Both the position numbers and the translations under genes were made by a program. Of a stretch of 32,676 nt of DNA, positions 1-7,582 are shown in pieces (positions within the stretch are counted from its first letter, which is position 1; the number at the start of each line of letters is the position of its first letter). The notes below the pieces were generated by a model. The model saw only the letters and a list, made by a program, of their open reading frames with translations. It did not search any database and had not been told where the DNA came from. Source of the stretch: an uncultured Fusobacteriaceae bacterium (GTDB lineage: Bacteria; Fusobacteriota; Fusobacteriia; Fusobacteriales; Fusobacteriaceae); contig CAMTIW010000013.1 of NCBI GenBank assembly GCA_947072665.1, positions 1-32,676 of the forward strand, given 5' to 3'.

Positions 1-83
1 TTGTCTTGTCTTGTCTTGTTTTTGTCTTGTCTTGTCTTTTTTTTGTATTGTATTGTATTTTTTTTTTATTGTATTGTATTGTT
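1..83. repeat. Clustered pentanucleotide repeats (TTGTC/TTGTA)
   Basis: Four short blocks each hold about three copies of a five-base unit. Two blocks of TTGTC (about 1-20 and 22-36) are followed by two of TTGTA (about 43-57 and 69-83), separated by runs of T, so the arrangement is a repeat of repeats. No gene overlaps it. Being at the exact edge of the window it could also be an assembly end effect. Confidence 0.8.
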
Positions 84-396
84 ATAGTATTTTTATAAAA
101 TCAAATTAACTTTAATTTATCTATAGGTGTTTATAAATATTAAATTAATAATTGTTATTATATTATTTTTTGTATATTAAACATTATTTATTTTTTATTG
201 ACAAAAAAAATTAAAAAATTAAAAAAAATGCATATATTAATTTATTAAAATTCAAACTTTTTATTTTTTTTATTCACAAATAGAACATAATAAATCAAAT
301 TTAAGTATAATTTATATTTTAATGATAATATAGGATAGCTTATTTTATATTTTTAAAAACTATAAGCTTTTCTATTTGGCCATTAAGTTTAAAACG
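84..396. other. AT-rich gene-free stretch
   Basis: This stretch is extremely AT-rich, with long A and T runs and no open frame having a plausible ribosome binding site. A TTGACA at 198-203 has no -10 element at a suitable distance. I see no gene, RNA gene or convincing promoter here. Confidence 0.6.
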
Positions 397-440
397 ATTT
401 CTTTATGTCCCACCACTAAAGTAGTGGGCTTTAAAGAAAT
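397..440. other. Strong stem-loop; terminator or IS200/IS605-type end
   Basis: An outer stem ATTTCTTTA (397-405) pairs with TAAAGAAAT (432-440). An inner stem CCCACCAC (409-416) pairs with GTAGTGGG (421-428) through one G-T wobble around a TAAA loop. It begins 8 bases beyond the stop codon of the leftward Bax-inhibitor-like gene, so it could end that transcript, although only a short T run follows on that strand. The GC-rich inner stem around a TAAA/TTTA loop, in very AT-rich DNA, also resembles the subterminal hairpins of IS200/IS605 elements. No transposase is present. Confidence 0.6.
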
Positions 441-447
441 GATTGAA

Positions 448-1155
448 TTATCTTTTTTTTCCAAAAATTCTAAGCACATATAAGAACATATTAATAAAAT
501 CCAAATATAGAGACAATGCTCCTGAAATTGCAACTTTATCCAAAATATCATCGTTATTTTGAGCTAAATAAATGATTTGTTTTTTTATTCTATTCACATC
601 ATATGCAATAAGAGCAGTAAATAAAATCACTCCAAAATATGATAACATCCAATATAGCGTTGGAGATTTTAAAAAGAAATTAACAAAGCTTAAAATTACT
701 AAACTGATAAGTCCGCCTATACATAAATTTCTAATTTTACTAACGTCTTCCTTGGTGATATAACCATAGATAGACATAACTAAAAAAACAATAATTGCAA
801 TACCAAAAGAATAAGTTATAGATACTCCAGTATAAATTAATGCAACTGTGGATAATGTAATACCATTTAATGCAGAATAGATAAGAAAAATTAATCTACT
901 TGTAGATATATCGATAGAGTATACCTTCATTGAAAATCCAAAGACTAAAATAAGTTCAGCAATAAAGAACATATAAATATATTTTAATGAAAAATTTAAA
1001 AAACTTGGATTAGAAAGTGTTAAATATGATGTAAGGATTGTAACTAAAAGACCAATAACCATCCAACTAAAAACAGAAGTCATTTTTTGTCCTACTATTA
1101 ATTCTAAATCACTTTGTAAAGTATAATTTTGTTTGTTACCATTATAATTTTCCAT
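448..1155 (-). CDS. Bax inhibitor-1 / YccA-family membrane protein
   Basis: The 235-residue protein consists almost entirely of hydrophobic helices, about seven membrane segments between residues 28 and 230, after a short polar N-terminus of about 25 residues. Length, helix number and charged breaks (for example IAYDVNRIKKQI near residue 185) fit the Bax inhibitor-1/YccA (UPF0005) family of inner-membrane proteins. In bacteria these are linked to calcium leak or membrane protein quality control, with no firm general role. The ATG follows AAGGAGTG. It is the last gene of a leftward run after the choloylglycine-hydrolase-like gene and cbiK (gap 29 bases), and a strong hairpin lies just past its stop. 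Confidence 0.85.
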   Translation of the reverse strand: MENYNGNKQNYTLQSDLELIVGQKMTSVFSWMVIGLLVTILTSYLTLSNPSFLNFSLKYIYMFFIAELILVFGFSMKVYSIDISTSRLIFLIYSALNGITLSTVALIYTGVSITYSFGIAIIVFLVMSIYGYITKEDVSKIRNLCIGGLISLVILSFVNFFLKSPTLYWMLSYFGVILFTALIAYDVNRIKKQIIYLAQNNDDILDKVAISGALSLYLDFINMFLYVLRIFGKKR

Positions 1156-1184
1156 AGAGTCACTCCTTTATTTTTATTAAAAAA

Positions 1185-2030
1185 TTAAATTCTTTCTTTT
1201 CCTTCTTGATATCCAATTTTTTTCTTTATCATATCTTCAGGGATATTATTTTCTAAATATTTAGCATGCTTAACAAATATATCTTGAATTTTTTCAATTT
1301 CTCCAAGTCCTTTTAAATTAATAGAAACATTATAACCTTTTTCAGTAAAAAAATTTTTCCAATCTTCAGCAATATCATTTTTAGCATGTTCACCAGCGAC
1401 GAACATGAGAGGCATTAATGTAATATTTTTTTTGTTATCTCTATGAAGAAATTTTAAAACATTTTCTATGGAAGGATAGCCTTCTATAGTGCCAACGTAA
1501 AAAGATTTATTTAAATCTTTAGCAAGATAATCAAACATTGCATATGCAGAAGTTGCAGGATGATGAGAACCATGACCAACAAAAACAACCGCTTCATCTT
1601 CTTTAAGTGGTCCTATTTCTTCTGCTAGAATCTCAATAACTTCTATATAGTCAGAAAAATTTGTAAGTAAGGGAGTTCCTATTCTAATCTGATTGAAATT
1701 TTTGGAATAAGATTGAATTTCATTTTTTACAACATCCATTTCAATACCATTTATAATATATGTAGGTTGAACTATTAAATCTGTATATCCTTCTTCTTTT
1801 AAATATTCAAGAATTTCTGAAGTATTAAATATATTAACTCCCCTTTTTTTTAATATTCTATTAATTATTCTAGATGTAAACACTTGATAGAAATCCAAAT
1901 CATTAAATTGTTCCATAAATTTTTTATTAATAATATCTAAAGTTTTTTTTCTGGTATCTTCATGAGTTGTTCCAAAATGAGTTAATAAAATTGCGCCTTT
2001 TTTCATTTGATTATAGAAATTATTTTCCAA
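1185..2030 (-). CDS. cbiK: Sirohydrochlorin cobaltochelatase CbiK
   Basis: CbiK inserts cobalt into sirohydrochlorin (or factor II) in the anaerobic cobalamin pathway. The protein has 281 residues, close to the family's usual 260-300. Visible landmarks are LTHFGTTHEDTR at 16-27, GHGSHH with His153, Glu183 in GTIEGYP, and His215 in VAGEHAKND. These three correspond, with a constant offset of 8, to the metal-binding His145, Glu175 and His207 of Salmonella CbiK. The start is a TTG at 2030 preceded by AGAGGTG with a spacing of 5; the in-frame ATG eight codons on has no ribosome binding site. No signal peptide is seen, so it should be cytoplasmic. No other cobalamin gene lies nearby and the 40-base gap upstream is too short for a cobalamin riboswitch. 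Confidence 0.92.
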   Translation of the reverse strand: MENNFYNQMKKGAILLTHFGTTHEDTRKKTLDIINKKFMEQFNDLDFYQVFTSRIINRILKKRGVNIFNTSEILEYLKEEGYTDLIVQPTYIINGIEMDVVKNEIQSYSKNFNQIRIGTPLLTNFSDYIEVIEILAEEIGPLKEDEAVVFVGHGSHHPATSAYAMFDYLAKDLNKSFYVGTIEGYPSIENVLKFLHRDNKKNITLMPLMFVAGEHAKNDIAEDWKNFFTEKGYNVSINLKGLGEIEKIQDIFVKHAKYLENNIPEDMIKKKIGYQEGKERI

Positions 2031-2070
2031 AATTTCACCTCTTATTATATTTATAGTATACTAATTATTT

Positions 2071-3162
2071 TCACTTAATATTTATTTCTTTAAATACCTG
2101 AGAATTATTATTATCCATTGGAATAGCTTGATATTTGATTTTAGAGAAATCAATTTTTTTCAAGTCAATGAGTCTAATTTGATTATTGTACATGGTTTTA
2201 TAATAGAATTTTTTTTCTGTTTGGTTAACAGCTGATGTCCATTGTGTAGCACTTGGAATATCTTTTGGAATCTCCTCTTTACTTAAAAATTCTATTCCAA
2301 TAGGAATATCAAAATTATTTAAAATATGAAAAGCTTGTTTTATTCCAGACTCACCATCTAGAAAATCAGGAGCTGTATTAACAAAAAATGCAGCCCTAAC
2401 AAATCGTGAAGCAGGAGTAATATCTCCAGGTAGACCTAGTAAACCAGACCCTGTTCCAAATGGAAAGACAACATGATTTTTCATTTTAAATCCTTTAGCA
2501 GCTCCTGGATATAGATTTACATAGTTATTTAAATTGGTTAAATGCCAGCTATAATCAGGAGCATTTGTAATAACACCTAGTTCATTTTCATAAACTTTAA
2601 TTTCTCCATGATTTATTATTTCTATAACGATATTTCCACCCTTAGCATCACTAACTCTCCAATGTCCTGTAGGAGAAGGAATACCATTTTCAATAAAAAT
2701 AGGAACAATATTTATATTTTTAATAGCCTCTTTAACTTCTTCAACTGTTGAAAAACTACTTAAAAACCATTTTACAAGGTCCATATCAGTAATATTTTTT
2801 TTAATATTTTTTTCATGATAAGGGGATAATTTACCATAATTTTTAAAGTAAAAAATTCCAGCATTCAGACCAGCTTCGTTAATACCTTCACCTATAAATC
2901 GATCTTCACTTACTGAAGCCCCAACAAATCCATATTTTCCTTTCCATTTAAAACCAGTTTTAGAGGTTGGTAAAATAGATTCATAATTCATATTAGAGGG
3001 CATTATAATCACTTTACTATTGAGATGATTTTCCCCCCATTCGATTGTTCTAGCTTGGATGAAATCATTATTAGTACTTTTTAAACTTATACCAGTACAA
3101 GAATTAGATTTAACAGAAATTAAGCCTAAAAGACAGACTAATAAACTTATTTTTTTTATCAT
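2071..3162 (-). CDS. Choloylglycine hydrolase family (linear amide C-N hydrolase)
   Basis: This is an N-terminal-nucleophile amidase of the penicillin V acylase / bile salt hydrolase superfamily, 363 residues long. A signal peptide (residues 1-21, Lys-Lys then a hydrophobic core) would be removed just before Cys22, which opens SCTGISLK and is the expected catalytic N-terminal nucleophile. Further family landmarks are Arg38 in ARTIEWG, the Asn in VITNAPDYSW near residue 199, and an Arg in TPASRFVRAAF near residue 253. Glu follows in RTIEW where classical bile salt hydrolases have Asp. Export to the periplasm is inferred. Substrate could be conjugated bile salts, acyl-homoserine lactones or beta-lactams; sequence alone does not decide. 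The ATG follows AAAGGAG, and this is the first gene of a leftward unit with cbiK. Confidence 0.85.
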   Translation of the reverse strand: MIKKISLLVCLLGLISVKSNSCTGISLKSTNNDFIQARTIEWGENHLNSKVIIMPSNMNYESILPTSKTGFKWKGKYGFVGASVSEDRFIGEGINEAGLNAGIFYFKNYGKLSPYHEKNIKKNITDMDLVKWFLSSFSTVEEVKEAIKNINIVPIFIENGIPSPTGHWRVSDAKGGNIVIEIINHGEIKVYENELGVITNAPDYSWHLTNLNNYVNLYPGAAKGFKMKNHVVFPFGTGSGLLGLPGDITPASRFVRAAFFVNTAPDFLDGESGIKQAFHILNNFDIPIGIEFLSKEEIPKDIPSATQWTSAVNQTEKKFYYKTMYNNQIRLIDLKKIDFSKIKYQAIPMDNNNSQVFKEINIK

Positions 3163-3204
3163 AATTACTCCTTTTTATATTATTTTTAAAACTTTATCTA
3201 ATAT

Positions 3205-3233
3205 ATTCTAACATAATATATTATAGATTTCAA
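3205..3233 (-). promoter_or_regulatory. Promoter of choloylglycine-hydrolase-like gene
   Basis: On the minus strand TTGAAA (3228-3233) and TAGAAT (3205-3210) are separated by exactly 17 bases, with a TG one base before the -10 (extended -10). The gene's ribosome binding site and ATG lie about 40 bases downstream. It would drive the amidase-cbiK-Bax-inhibitor-like unit. Confidence 0.6.
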
Positions 3234-3307
3234 AATTAATAATAAAAAATTATTTTTGTTTTGAAAATAAAAATAATAGTTAAGCTAAATACAAAGAAAT
3301 AAAAGTA

Positions 3308-3316
3308 TGATATAAT
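3308..3316 (+). promoter_or_regulatory. Extended -10 promoter of alpha/beta hydrolase
   Basis: TGATATAAT is a complete extended -10 element 38 bases before the ATG. No good -35 is visible at 16-18 bases, as extended -10 promoters tolerate. It sits in the short divergent region shared with the leftward amidase gene. Confidence 0.5.
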
Positions 3317-3353
3317 AAAAAATAGTTAAAATATTTTTTAAAAGGAGTACAAA

Positions 3354-4169
3354 ATGAAAATTGAAATAAAAAATAAAAAATTATCTTATGAAATTAAAGG
3401 AGAAGGACCAGTTATTATATTTGTTCATTCTTATTTATGGGATAAAAATATGTGGAGACCTCAAATCGAAGAATTATCTAAAAATTATAAGTGTATTGCA
3501 ATTGATTTATGGGGACATGGGAATTCTGATTCATTAGAAGATATGGAAGTATACTCATTAGAAGAATTAAGTCATGATATCATTCTTTTAGCTGATGCTT
3601 TAAAAATAAATAAATTTAACTATATAGGTCTTTCTGTAGGGGGAATGATAGGAGCTAATTTAGCTATAAACTATAGTGATAGATTGTCTAGTTGCGTAAT
3701 TATGGACTCATATTCAGGAATTGAACCTCTTGAAACTAAGAATATTTATTTTGGAATGTTAGGAATGATTGAAAAATTGAAAAAAATACCAGATGAACTA
3801 AAAGATAAAATAGCACCAATGTTTTTTACTAAAAATGAAAGTTTGACTCAAGGAAAACTCTATACTTCTTTTAAAAAATCTCTTGGAAATATTTCTGAAA
3901 ATAATATTCAAACAGTTGTAGCTTTGGGAAGAGGGATTTTTGGCAGAATATCTCTTTTAGAAAAACTAATAATGATAAAAACTCCCACTTGTTTTATTGT
4001 AGGGGATGAGGATATCCCGAGACCATTTAAGGAGAGTCAAGAAATGAGTATACTAGTTGAAAATTCATTATTATATTGTGTAAAAAATGCAGGACATATT
4101 TCAAACTTAGAAAATCCTAAAGAGATAACCAAAATACTATTAGAGTTTTTAAATAAAAATTCTAAATAG
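3354..4169 (+). CDS. Alpha/beta-fold hydrolase
   Basis: The 271-residue protein has the full alpha/beta hydrolase signature. An oxyanion-loop HSYLW lies near residue 25, DLWGHGNSD at 51-59, and the nucleophile elbow GLSVGG places Ser94. The acid is probably Asp220 in GDEDIPRP, and the catalytic His is His248 in NAGHISNLENP. There is no signal peptide, so it is cytoplasmic. The layout matches the family holding enol-lactone hydrolases, esterases and chloroperoxidase-like enzymes, but the substrate cannot be told. The ATG follows AAAAGGAG. It is transcribed divergently from the choloylglycine-hydrolase-like gene, which may or may not be functionally linked. Confidence 0.9.
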   Translation: MKIEIKNKKLSYEIKGEGPVIIFVHSYLWDKNMWRPQIEELSKNYKCIAIDLWGHGNSDSLEDMEVYSLEELSHDIILLADALKINKFNYIGLSVGGMIGANLAINYSDRLSSCVIMDSYSGIEPLETKNIYFGMLGMIEKLKKIPDELKDKIAPMFFTKNESLTQGKLYTSFKKSLGNISENNIQTVVALGRGIFGRISLLEKLIMIKTPTCFIVGDEDIPRPFKESQEMSILVENSLLYCVKNAGHISNLENPKEITKILLEFLNKNSK

Positions 4170-4228
4170 ACAATTTTCTTTTGAAATGTTAAAATAAGTA
4201 GAAAATATTTAAATTTTAGGGAGGGAAT

Positions 4229-4726
4229 ATGAAAAAATTATTAGTATTAATGATATTAATAGTATCAACACTATCTTTTGGTATAGATACACACTTGAGA
4301 TTAGGGGTTGTAGGAAATTCAAAAAATTATGGAACAGAAAAAAAATTAGAAGATTATAAGCCCACTATAGGACTGGAAGTAACTCAAACATTGCTTCTTT
4401 TTGATGTTGGAGGTGGAATTCAATACAATCGTAAAACTGATGGAGTAGGAGTTTCAACTGTTCCAGCATATTTTTTAGTAAGATGGAATATTATACCAAT
4501 ATTTATAAAACCATATTTAGTAGGAAAAGTTGGAAAATCTATTTATAGTAGTGATAATCTAAATAATAATGATGTAAAAGGTGGTTATTATTATGGAGCT
4601 GGAGTAGGAATGAATATAAGTTTCTTACAAGCAGAATTACTTTATTCTATTACAGAACTTAAAAATGATAGAAGAAATTATGATGACTTAAAACAACTTT
4701 CTTTAACTTTTGGTTACAGACTATAA
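4229..4726 (+). CDS. Small outer-membrane beta-barrel protein
   Basis: A Sec signal peptide (MKKLLVLMILIVSTLSFG, cleavage about residue 18) is followed by alternating hydrophobic/polar strands of about 10 residues typical of a small transmembrane barrel. The last strand runs to the C-terminus (QLSLTFGYRL). At 165 residues it would form an eight-stranded barrel similar to other small fusobacterial outer-membrane proteins. No specific function can be given. The ATG follows AGGGAGGG. A strong intrinsic terminator follows directly, and the gene sits 59 bases after the alpha/beta hydrolase. Confidence 0.72.
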   Translation: MKKLLVLMILIVSTLSFGIDTHLRLGVVGNSKNYGTEKKLEDYKPTIGLEVTQTLLLFDVGGGIQYNRKTDGVGVSTVPAYFLVRWNIIPIFIKPYLVGKVGKSIYSSDNLNNNDVKGGYYYGAGVGMNISFLQAELLYSITELKNDRRNYDDLKQLSLTFGYRL

Positions 4727-4732
4727 AAAAAT

Positions 4733-4771
4733 AAAAAAAACTTTGTATAGCAAAATATACAAAGTTTTTTT
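4733..4771 (+). terminator. Intrinsic terminator after outer-membrane barrel gene
   Basis: ACTTTGTATA pairs with TATACAAAGT around a GCAAAA loop, with a run of seven Ts after the stem and a run of As before it, so it could work in both directions. Confidence 0.85.
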
Positions 4772-4800
4772 ATAATAATAATAATATATAAAATATATTT

Positions 4801-4829
4801 TTTACACAATAAAAATTATGTTAATATAT
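4801..4829 (+). promoter_or_regulatory. Possible promoter of first AGCS symporter
   Basis: TTTACA (4801-4806) and ATATAT (4824-4829) are 17 bases apart, between the preceding terminator and the symporter's ribosome binding site. The region is so AT-rich that the -10 is weak evidence. Confidence 0.3.
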
Positions 4830-4856
4830 GTATTGAAGATTTTAAGGGGGGATAAA

Positions 4857-6251
4857 ATGGAAATTATTAATATTGTTGTAAATTTTTTGAATGATATTTT
4901 ATGGGGATATGTATTAATTGTAATGCTTATAAGTATTGGAACGTATTTTACAATTAAGACAAAATTTGTCCAAATTAGATATCTTGTTCATATGGTTAAA
5001 CTTTTAGGCGATAGCATGGGACAAAAAGGTGGAGTTTCTTCATTTAAAGCCTTTTGTATAAGTACTGCTTCTAGAGTTGGAACAGGAAACCTTGCAGGAG
5101 TTGCAATAGCAATAGCTACTGGTGGACCAGGTGCTATATTTTGGATGTGGTTAATAGCAATTATAGGTGGTGCTTCTAGTTTTGTAGAAAGTACATTAGC
5201 ACAAATTTATAAGGTAAAAGATGGAGAAGGATTTAGAGGTGGACCTGCATATTATATGGAAAGAGCCTTAAATAAAAAAGGAATGGGAATAGGATTTTCT
5301 ATTCTTATATCTATAACCTTTGGATTAATTTTTAATTCTGTTCAGTCAAATACGATTTCTTTAGCTTTTGAACAGGCGTTTCAATTTGATAGAACTGTTG
5401 TAGGAGTTATTTTAGCTATAGCTACTGGGATTATTATTTTTGGTGGTGTTCAAAGAATAGCTAATTTTAGTGCAGTTGTAGTTCCTGTTATGGCCACATT
5501 ATATGTAATTATCTCTCTATATATTGTGATAAAAAATATTGGAATGGTTCCAGAAATATTTTCAGATATAATGGCAAATGCTTTTGGATTAAAACAAGTT
5601 GCGGGCGGGGGATTAGGAGCAGCAATTATGACTGGAGTAAAAAGGGGACTTTTTTCCAATGAAGCAGGAATGGGATCAGCACCTAATGCTGCAGCAGCAG
5701 CGAAAACTTCTCATCCAGCAAAACAAGGTTTTGTTCAAACATTGGGAGTATTCACAGATACTCTTATTATCTGTTCTTGTACAGCGTTTATGGTTCTAAT
5801 CTCTGGAGTCCATAAAACTGAGGGTTTAACAGGAATACAGTTGACACAAAAAGCTTTGAGTTCACAAGTTGGACATTGGGGAAATATTTTTATAGCAGTT
5901 TGTATATTACTATTTGCCTTTAGTTCAATAATTGGAAATTATTATTATGGTGAAACTAATATAGAATTTTTGAGCACAAATAAAATTTGGTTGAATTTAT
6001 ATAGAGTTTTTGTTATTGGAATGGTTATGTTTGGATCTGTAGGAGAACTTGTATTAGTGTGGAATATGGCCGATTTATTCATGGGTCTTATGGCAGTTAT
6101 GAATTTAATAGCCATTCTATTATTAGGAAAAATAGCTTTTGCAGCGTTAAAAGATTATGCAAAACAAAGAGCTTTAGGATTGGATCCTATATTTAAAAAA
6201 AGTTCTATAAAATTACCTTATCCTGAAAAAATAGAATGTTGGGAAGAGTAA
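4857..6251 (+). CDS. Sodium:alanine/glycine symporter (AGCS family)
   Basis: This inner-membrane carrier takes up small neutral amino acids (alanine, glycine or glutamine) with Na+. It has 464 residues and about ten or eleven hydrophobic helices. Family motifs are the GTGNLAGVAIAIATGGPGA segment near residues 77-95, the MERALNKKGMG loop, and the conserved GLFSNEAGMGSAPNAAAAA stretch near residue 265. The chosen ATG is preceded by AAGGGGGG at good distance; an in-frame ATG at 4818 would add 13 residues without a ribosome binding site. It stands alone between terminators. A paralogue of nearly the same length lies at 23912-25300 next to a glutaminase, so the two probably differ in substrate. 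Confidence 0.93.
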   Translation: MEIINIVVNFLNDILWGYVLIVMLISIGTYFTIKTKFVQIRYLVHMVKLLGDSMGQKGGVSSFKAFCISTASRVGTGNLAGVAIAIATGGPGAIFWMWLIAIIGGASSFVESTLAQIYKVKDGEGFRGGPAYYMERALNKKGMGIGFSILISITFGLIFNSVQSNTISLAFEQAFQFDRTVVGVILAIATGIIIFGGVQRIANFSAVVVPVMATLYVIISLYIVIKNIGMVPEIFSDIMANAFGLKQVAGGGLGAAIMTGVKRGLFSNEAGMGSAPNAAAAAKTSHPAKQGFVQTLGVFTDTLIICSCTAFMVLISGVHKTEGLTGIQLTQKALSSQVGHWGNIFIAVCILLFAFSSIIGNYYYGETNIEFLSTNKIWLNLYRVFVIGMVMFGSVGELVLVWNMADLFMGLMAVMNLIAILLLGKIAFAALKDYAKQRALGLDPIFKKSSIKLPYPEKIECWEE

Positions 6252-6254
6252 AAA

Positions 6255-6279
6255 AAAGGATAGTCACTGACTATCCTTT
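6255..6279. terminator. Bidirectional terminator overlapping the nusB stop
   Basis: AAAGGATAGT pairs with ACTATCCTTT around CACTG, between the convergent symporter and nusB genes. The leftward transcript gets seven Ts after the stem, the rightward one a weaker TTTAATTATTTT. The nusB stop codon (6271-6273) lies inside the right arm. Confidence 0.85.
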
Positions 6280-6669
6280 AATTATTTTGGCTAAAACTCC
6301 ATTTATGAACTCATGAGATTTATCATCTCCATAAATTTTAGCAATCTCAACAACTTCGTTAACAACTATTTCATAACCTGTATTTTCATGTTTTAATTCA
6401 TATACAGCACATTTTAGAAGAGCTTTTTCAACAGAACCTATTCTATCTAAATTCCAACCTTCCATAGTTTCATTGATTAAGTTATTTAATTCTTCATTAT
6501 ATTCTGAAATTCCTTTTACATATTTAACAAAAAATTCTAGAGCTTTAGGAGATAAAATAATTTCACCTCTTTCTAAAAATTTTTCTTGTAATTCTTTTGG
6601 TTCTACACAATTCATTTCAGCTTCAAAAACAATTTTAAAAAGTTCTTCTCTAGCAATTCTTCTGCTCAT
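6271..6669 (-). CDS. nusB: Transcription antitermination protein NusB
   Basis: NusB pairs with NusE (S10) on boxA RNA to allow antitermination of rRNA operons. The protein is 132 residues, near the usual 130-145. It starts SRRIAREELFKIVFEAEM, the standard first helix, and contains the family stretches WNLDRIGSVEKALLKCAVYEL (about 71-91) and VVNEVVEIAKIYGDDKSHEFINGVL near the C-terminus. The ATG follows GTGAGG. It is the last gene of the leftward dnaE-accB-accC-asp23-amaP-DUF2273-nusB run. A 95-base gap before it holds a TATAAT (minus strand, 6727-6732) without a recognisable -35, so a secondary promoter is possible but unproven. Confidence 0.95.
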   Translation of the reverse strand: MSRRIAREELFKIVFEAEMNCVEPKELQEKFLERGEIILSPKALEFFVKYVKGISEYNEELNNLINETMEGWNLDRIGSVEKALLKCAVYELKHENTGYEIVVNEVVEIAKIYGDDKSHEFINGVLAKIIKG

Positions 6670-6764
6670 TTTTTCCTCACTTCTATATCAATTTTTTTTT
6701 ATTAATTAAATTAAAATAACCTTTTTATTATACTATATAAAAGATAGGAATGCTATTTTTTTTT

Positions 6765-6971
6765 CTATTGAATATTATCTTTATAAAGTTTTTTTAATAT
6801 TTTGATAAAATTTGGACCACCACTTAGATAACCTATAAAGGATACACAAAATATAAAAATAGTTTTAATAAAACCATATTCAACAAAAAGAAGAGCACCA
6901 ATAAAGGCAATTAGACATCTTAAATATCTTTTTCTATTTATTAAAAAATTAGTTATAAATTCTTCTAGCAT
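6765..6971 (-). CDS. DUF2273 small membrane protein
   Basis: This 68-residue protein has two hydrophobic segments (about 19-32 and 35-48) between basic ends, the second ending in GYLSGGPNF. It matches DUF2273 proteins, small integral membrane proteins encoded next to asp23 and amaP. They are thought to help hold the Asp23 envelope-stress protein at the membrane; the precise role is not known. The ATG follows GAGGTG, and it lies 32 bases after amaP. Confidence 0.8.
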   Translation of the reverse strand: MLEEFITNFLINRKRYLRCLIAFIGALLFVEYGFIKTIFIFCVSFIGYLSGGPNFIKILKKLYKDNIQ

Positions 6972-7003
6972 ATTAGCACCTCATTATTATTAAGTGATCA
7001 TGA

Positions 7004-7501
7004 TTAAACATGAGTGATAAATTTAATAACTTTAATTTCAACTTCATTAATTTCAACACCTACAGAGCTTTTAATAGATTTTTTTATATTTTCTTGAATA
7101 AATCCACTTTTTTCAGCAATATTTTTGTTGGAATTAGATTCAATAAAGATTCTGACATTAAATTTATTATAATTTTTACTAGTTTCAACTTTCTTTATAA
7201 TTATATCAGGATCAGTTAATAAAGTATTAAAAATAAGTGTTTTAATTGTTTCAGAGGAAACAAAGATTTTTCCATTATCAGTTTTAATTTCATAATCTTT
7301 TTCTCTTTTTAATTTTGAACAAATTTTAATAAAAACTATAAAAATATAAATTATAGAAATATTGAGAATTAACATTTTTAACATAAATGAAGAAAGATTA
7401 AATCTATCAAAAAAACTAGGATAAACTACTGAAGTTATACCTATTAATGAAATGAATAATATTCCTACCCATGCTATAAAAAAAATAATTTTTTTCATCA
7501 T
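7004..7501 (-). CDS. amaP: Asp23 membrane anchor AmaP
   Basis: Two N-terminal membrane helices (about 4-27 and 41-62) are followed by a soluble domain of about 100 residues resembling the alkaline-shock Asp23 fold, with the VGVEINEVEIKV ending seen in AmaP proteins. In Staphylococcus AmaP fixes Asp23 to the inner membrane. Length (165) and position directly between asp23 and the DUF2273 gene support the call. The first of two adjacent ATGs follows a GGGGAT site. A stem-loop separates it from asp23 (7522-7560). Confidence 0.82.
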   Translation of the reverse strand: MMKKIIFFIAWVGILFISLIGITSVVYPSFFDRFNLSSFMLKMLILNISIIYIFIVFIKICSKLKREKDYEIKTDNGKIFVSSETIKTLIFNTLLTDPDIIIKKVETSKNYNKFNVRIFIESNSNKNIAEKSGFIQENIKKSIKSSVGVEINEVEIKVIKFITHV

Positions 7502-7521
7502 TAAATCCCCATCCTTATATT

Positions 7522-7560
7522 TAAATGAAAGAGGCCATAAATATTATGGCTCTCCATTTA
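7522..7560 (-). other. Intercistronic stem-loop between asp23 and amaP
   Basis: TAAATG (7522-7527) pairs with CATTTA (7555-7560), enclosing an inner stem AGAG-CCATAA / TTATGG-CTCT with a single bulged G and a three-base loop. Only a weak T-rich tail follows on the minus strand (TTTCATTT), so partial termination or an RNA stability/processing element is as likely as full termination. Confidence 0.6.
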
Positions 7561-7582
7561 AGTAATCTTTATTTTAGATATA

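Noticed and set aside
1-83. Possible CRISPR array
   Set aside because: The units are only five bases long with no spacers of constant length, and no cas gene is present.
198-203. TTGACA resembling a -35 element
   Set aside because: The bases 17 downstream are a run of A with no -10, and no gene follows on the plus strand.
2031-2070. Cobalamin riboswitch before cbiK
   Set aside because: The gap is only 40 bases and no B12-box sequence is present.
6670-6764. Separate promoter for nusB
   Set aside because: A TATAAT exists on the minus strand but no -35 at 16-18 bases; nusB can be read from the upstream run.
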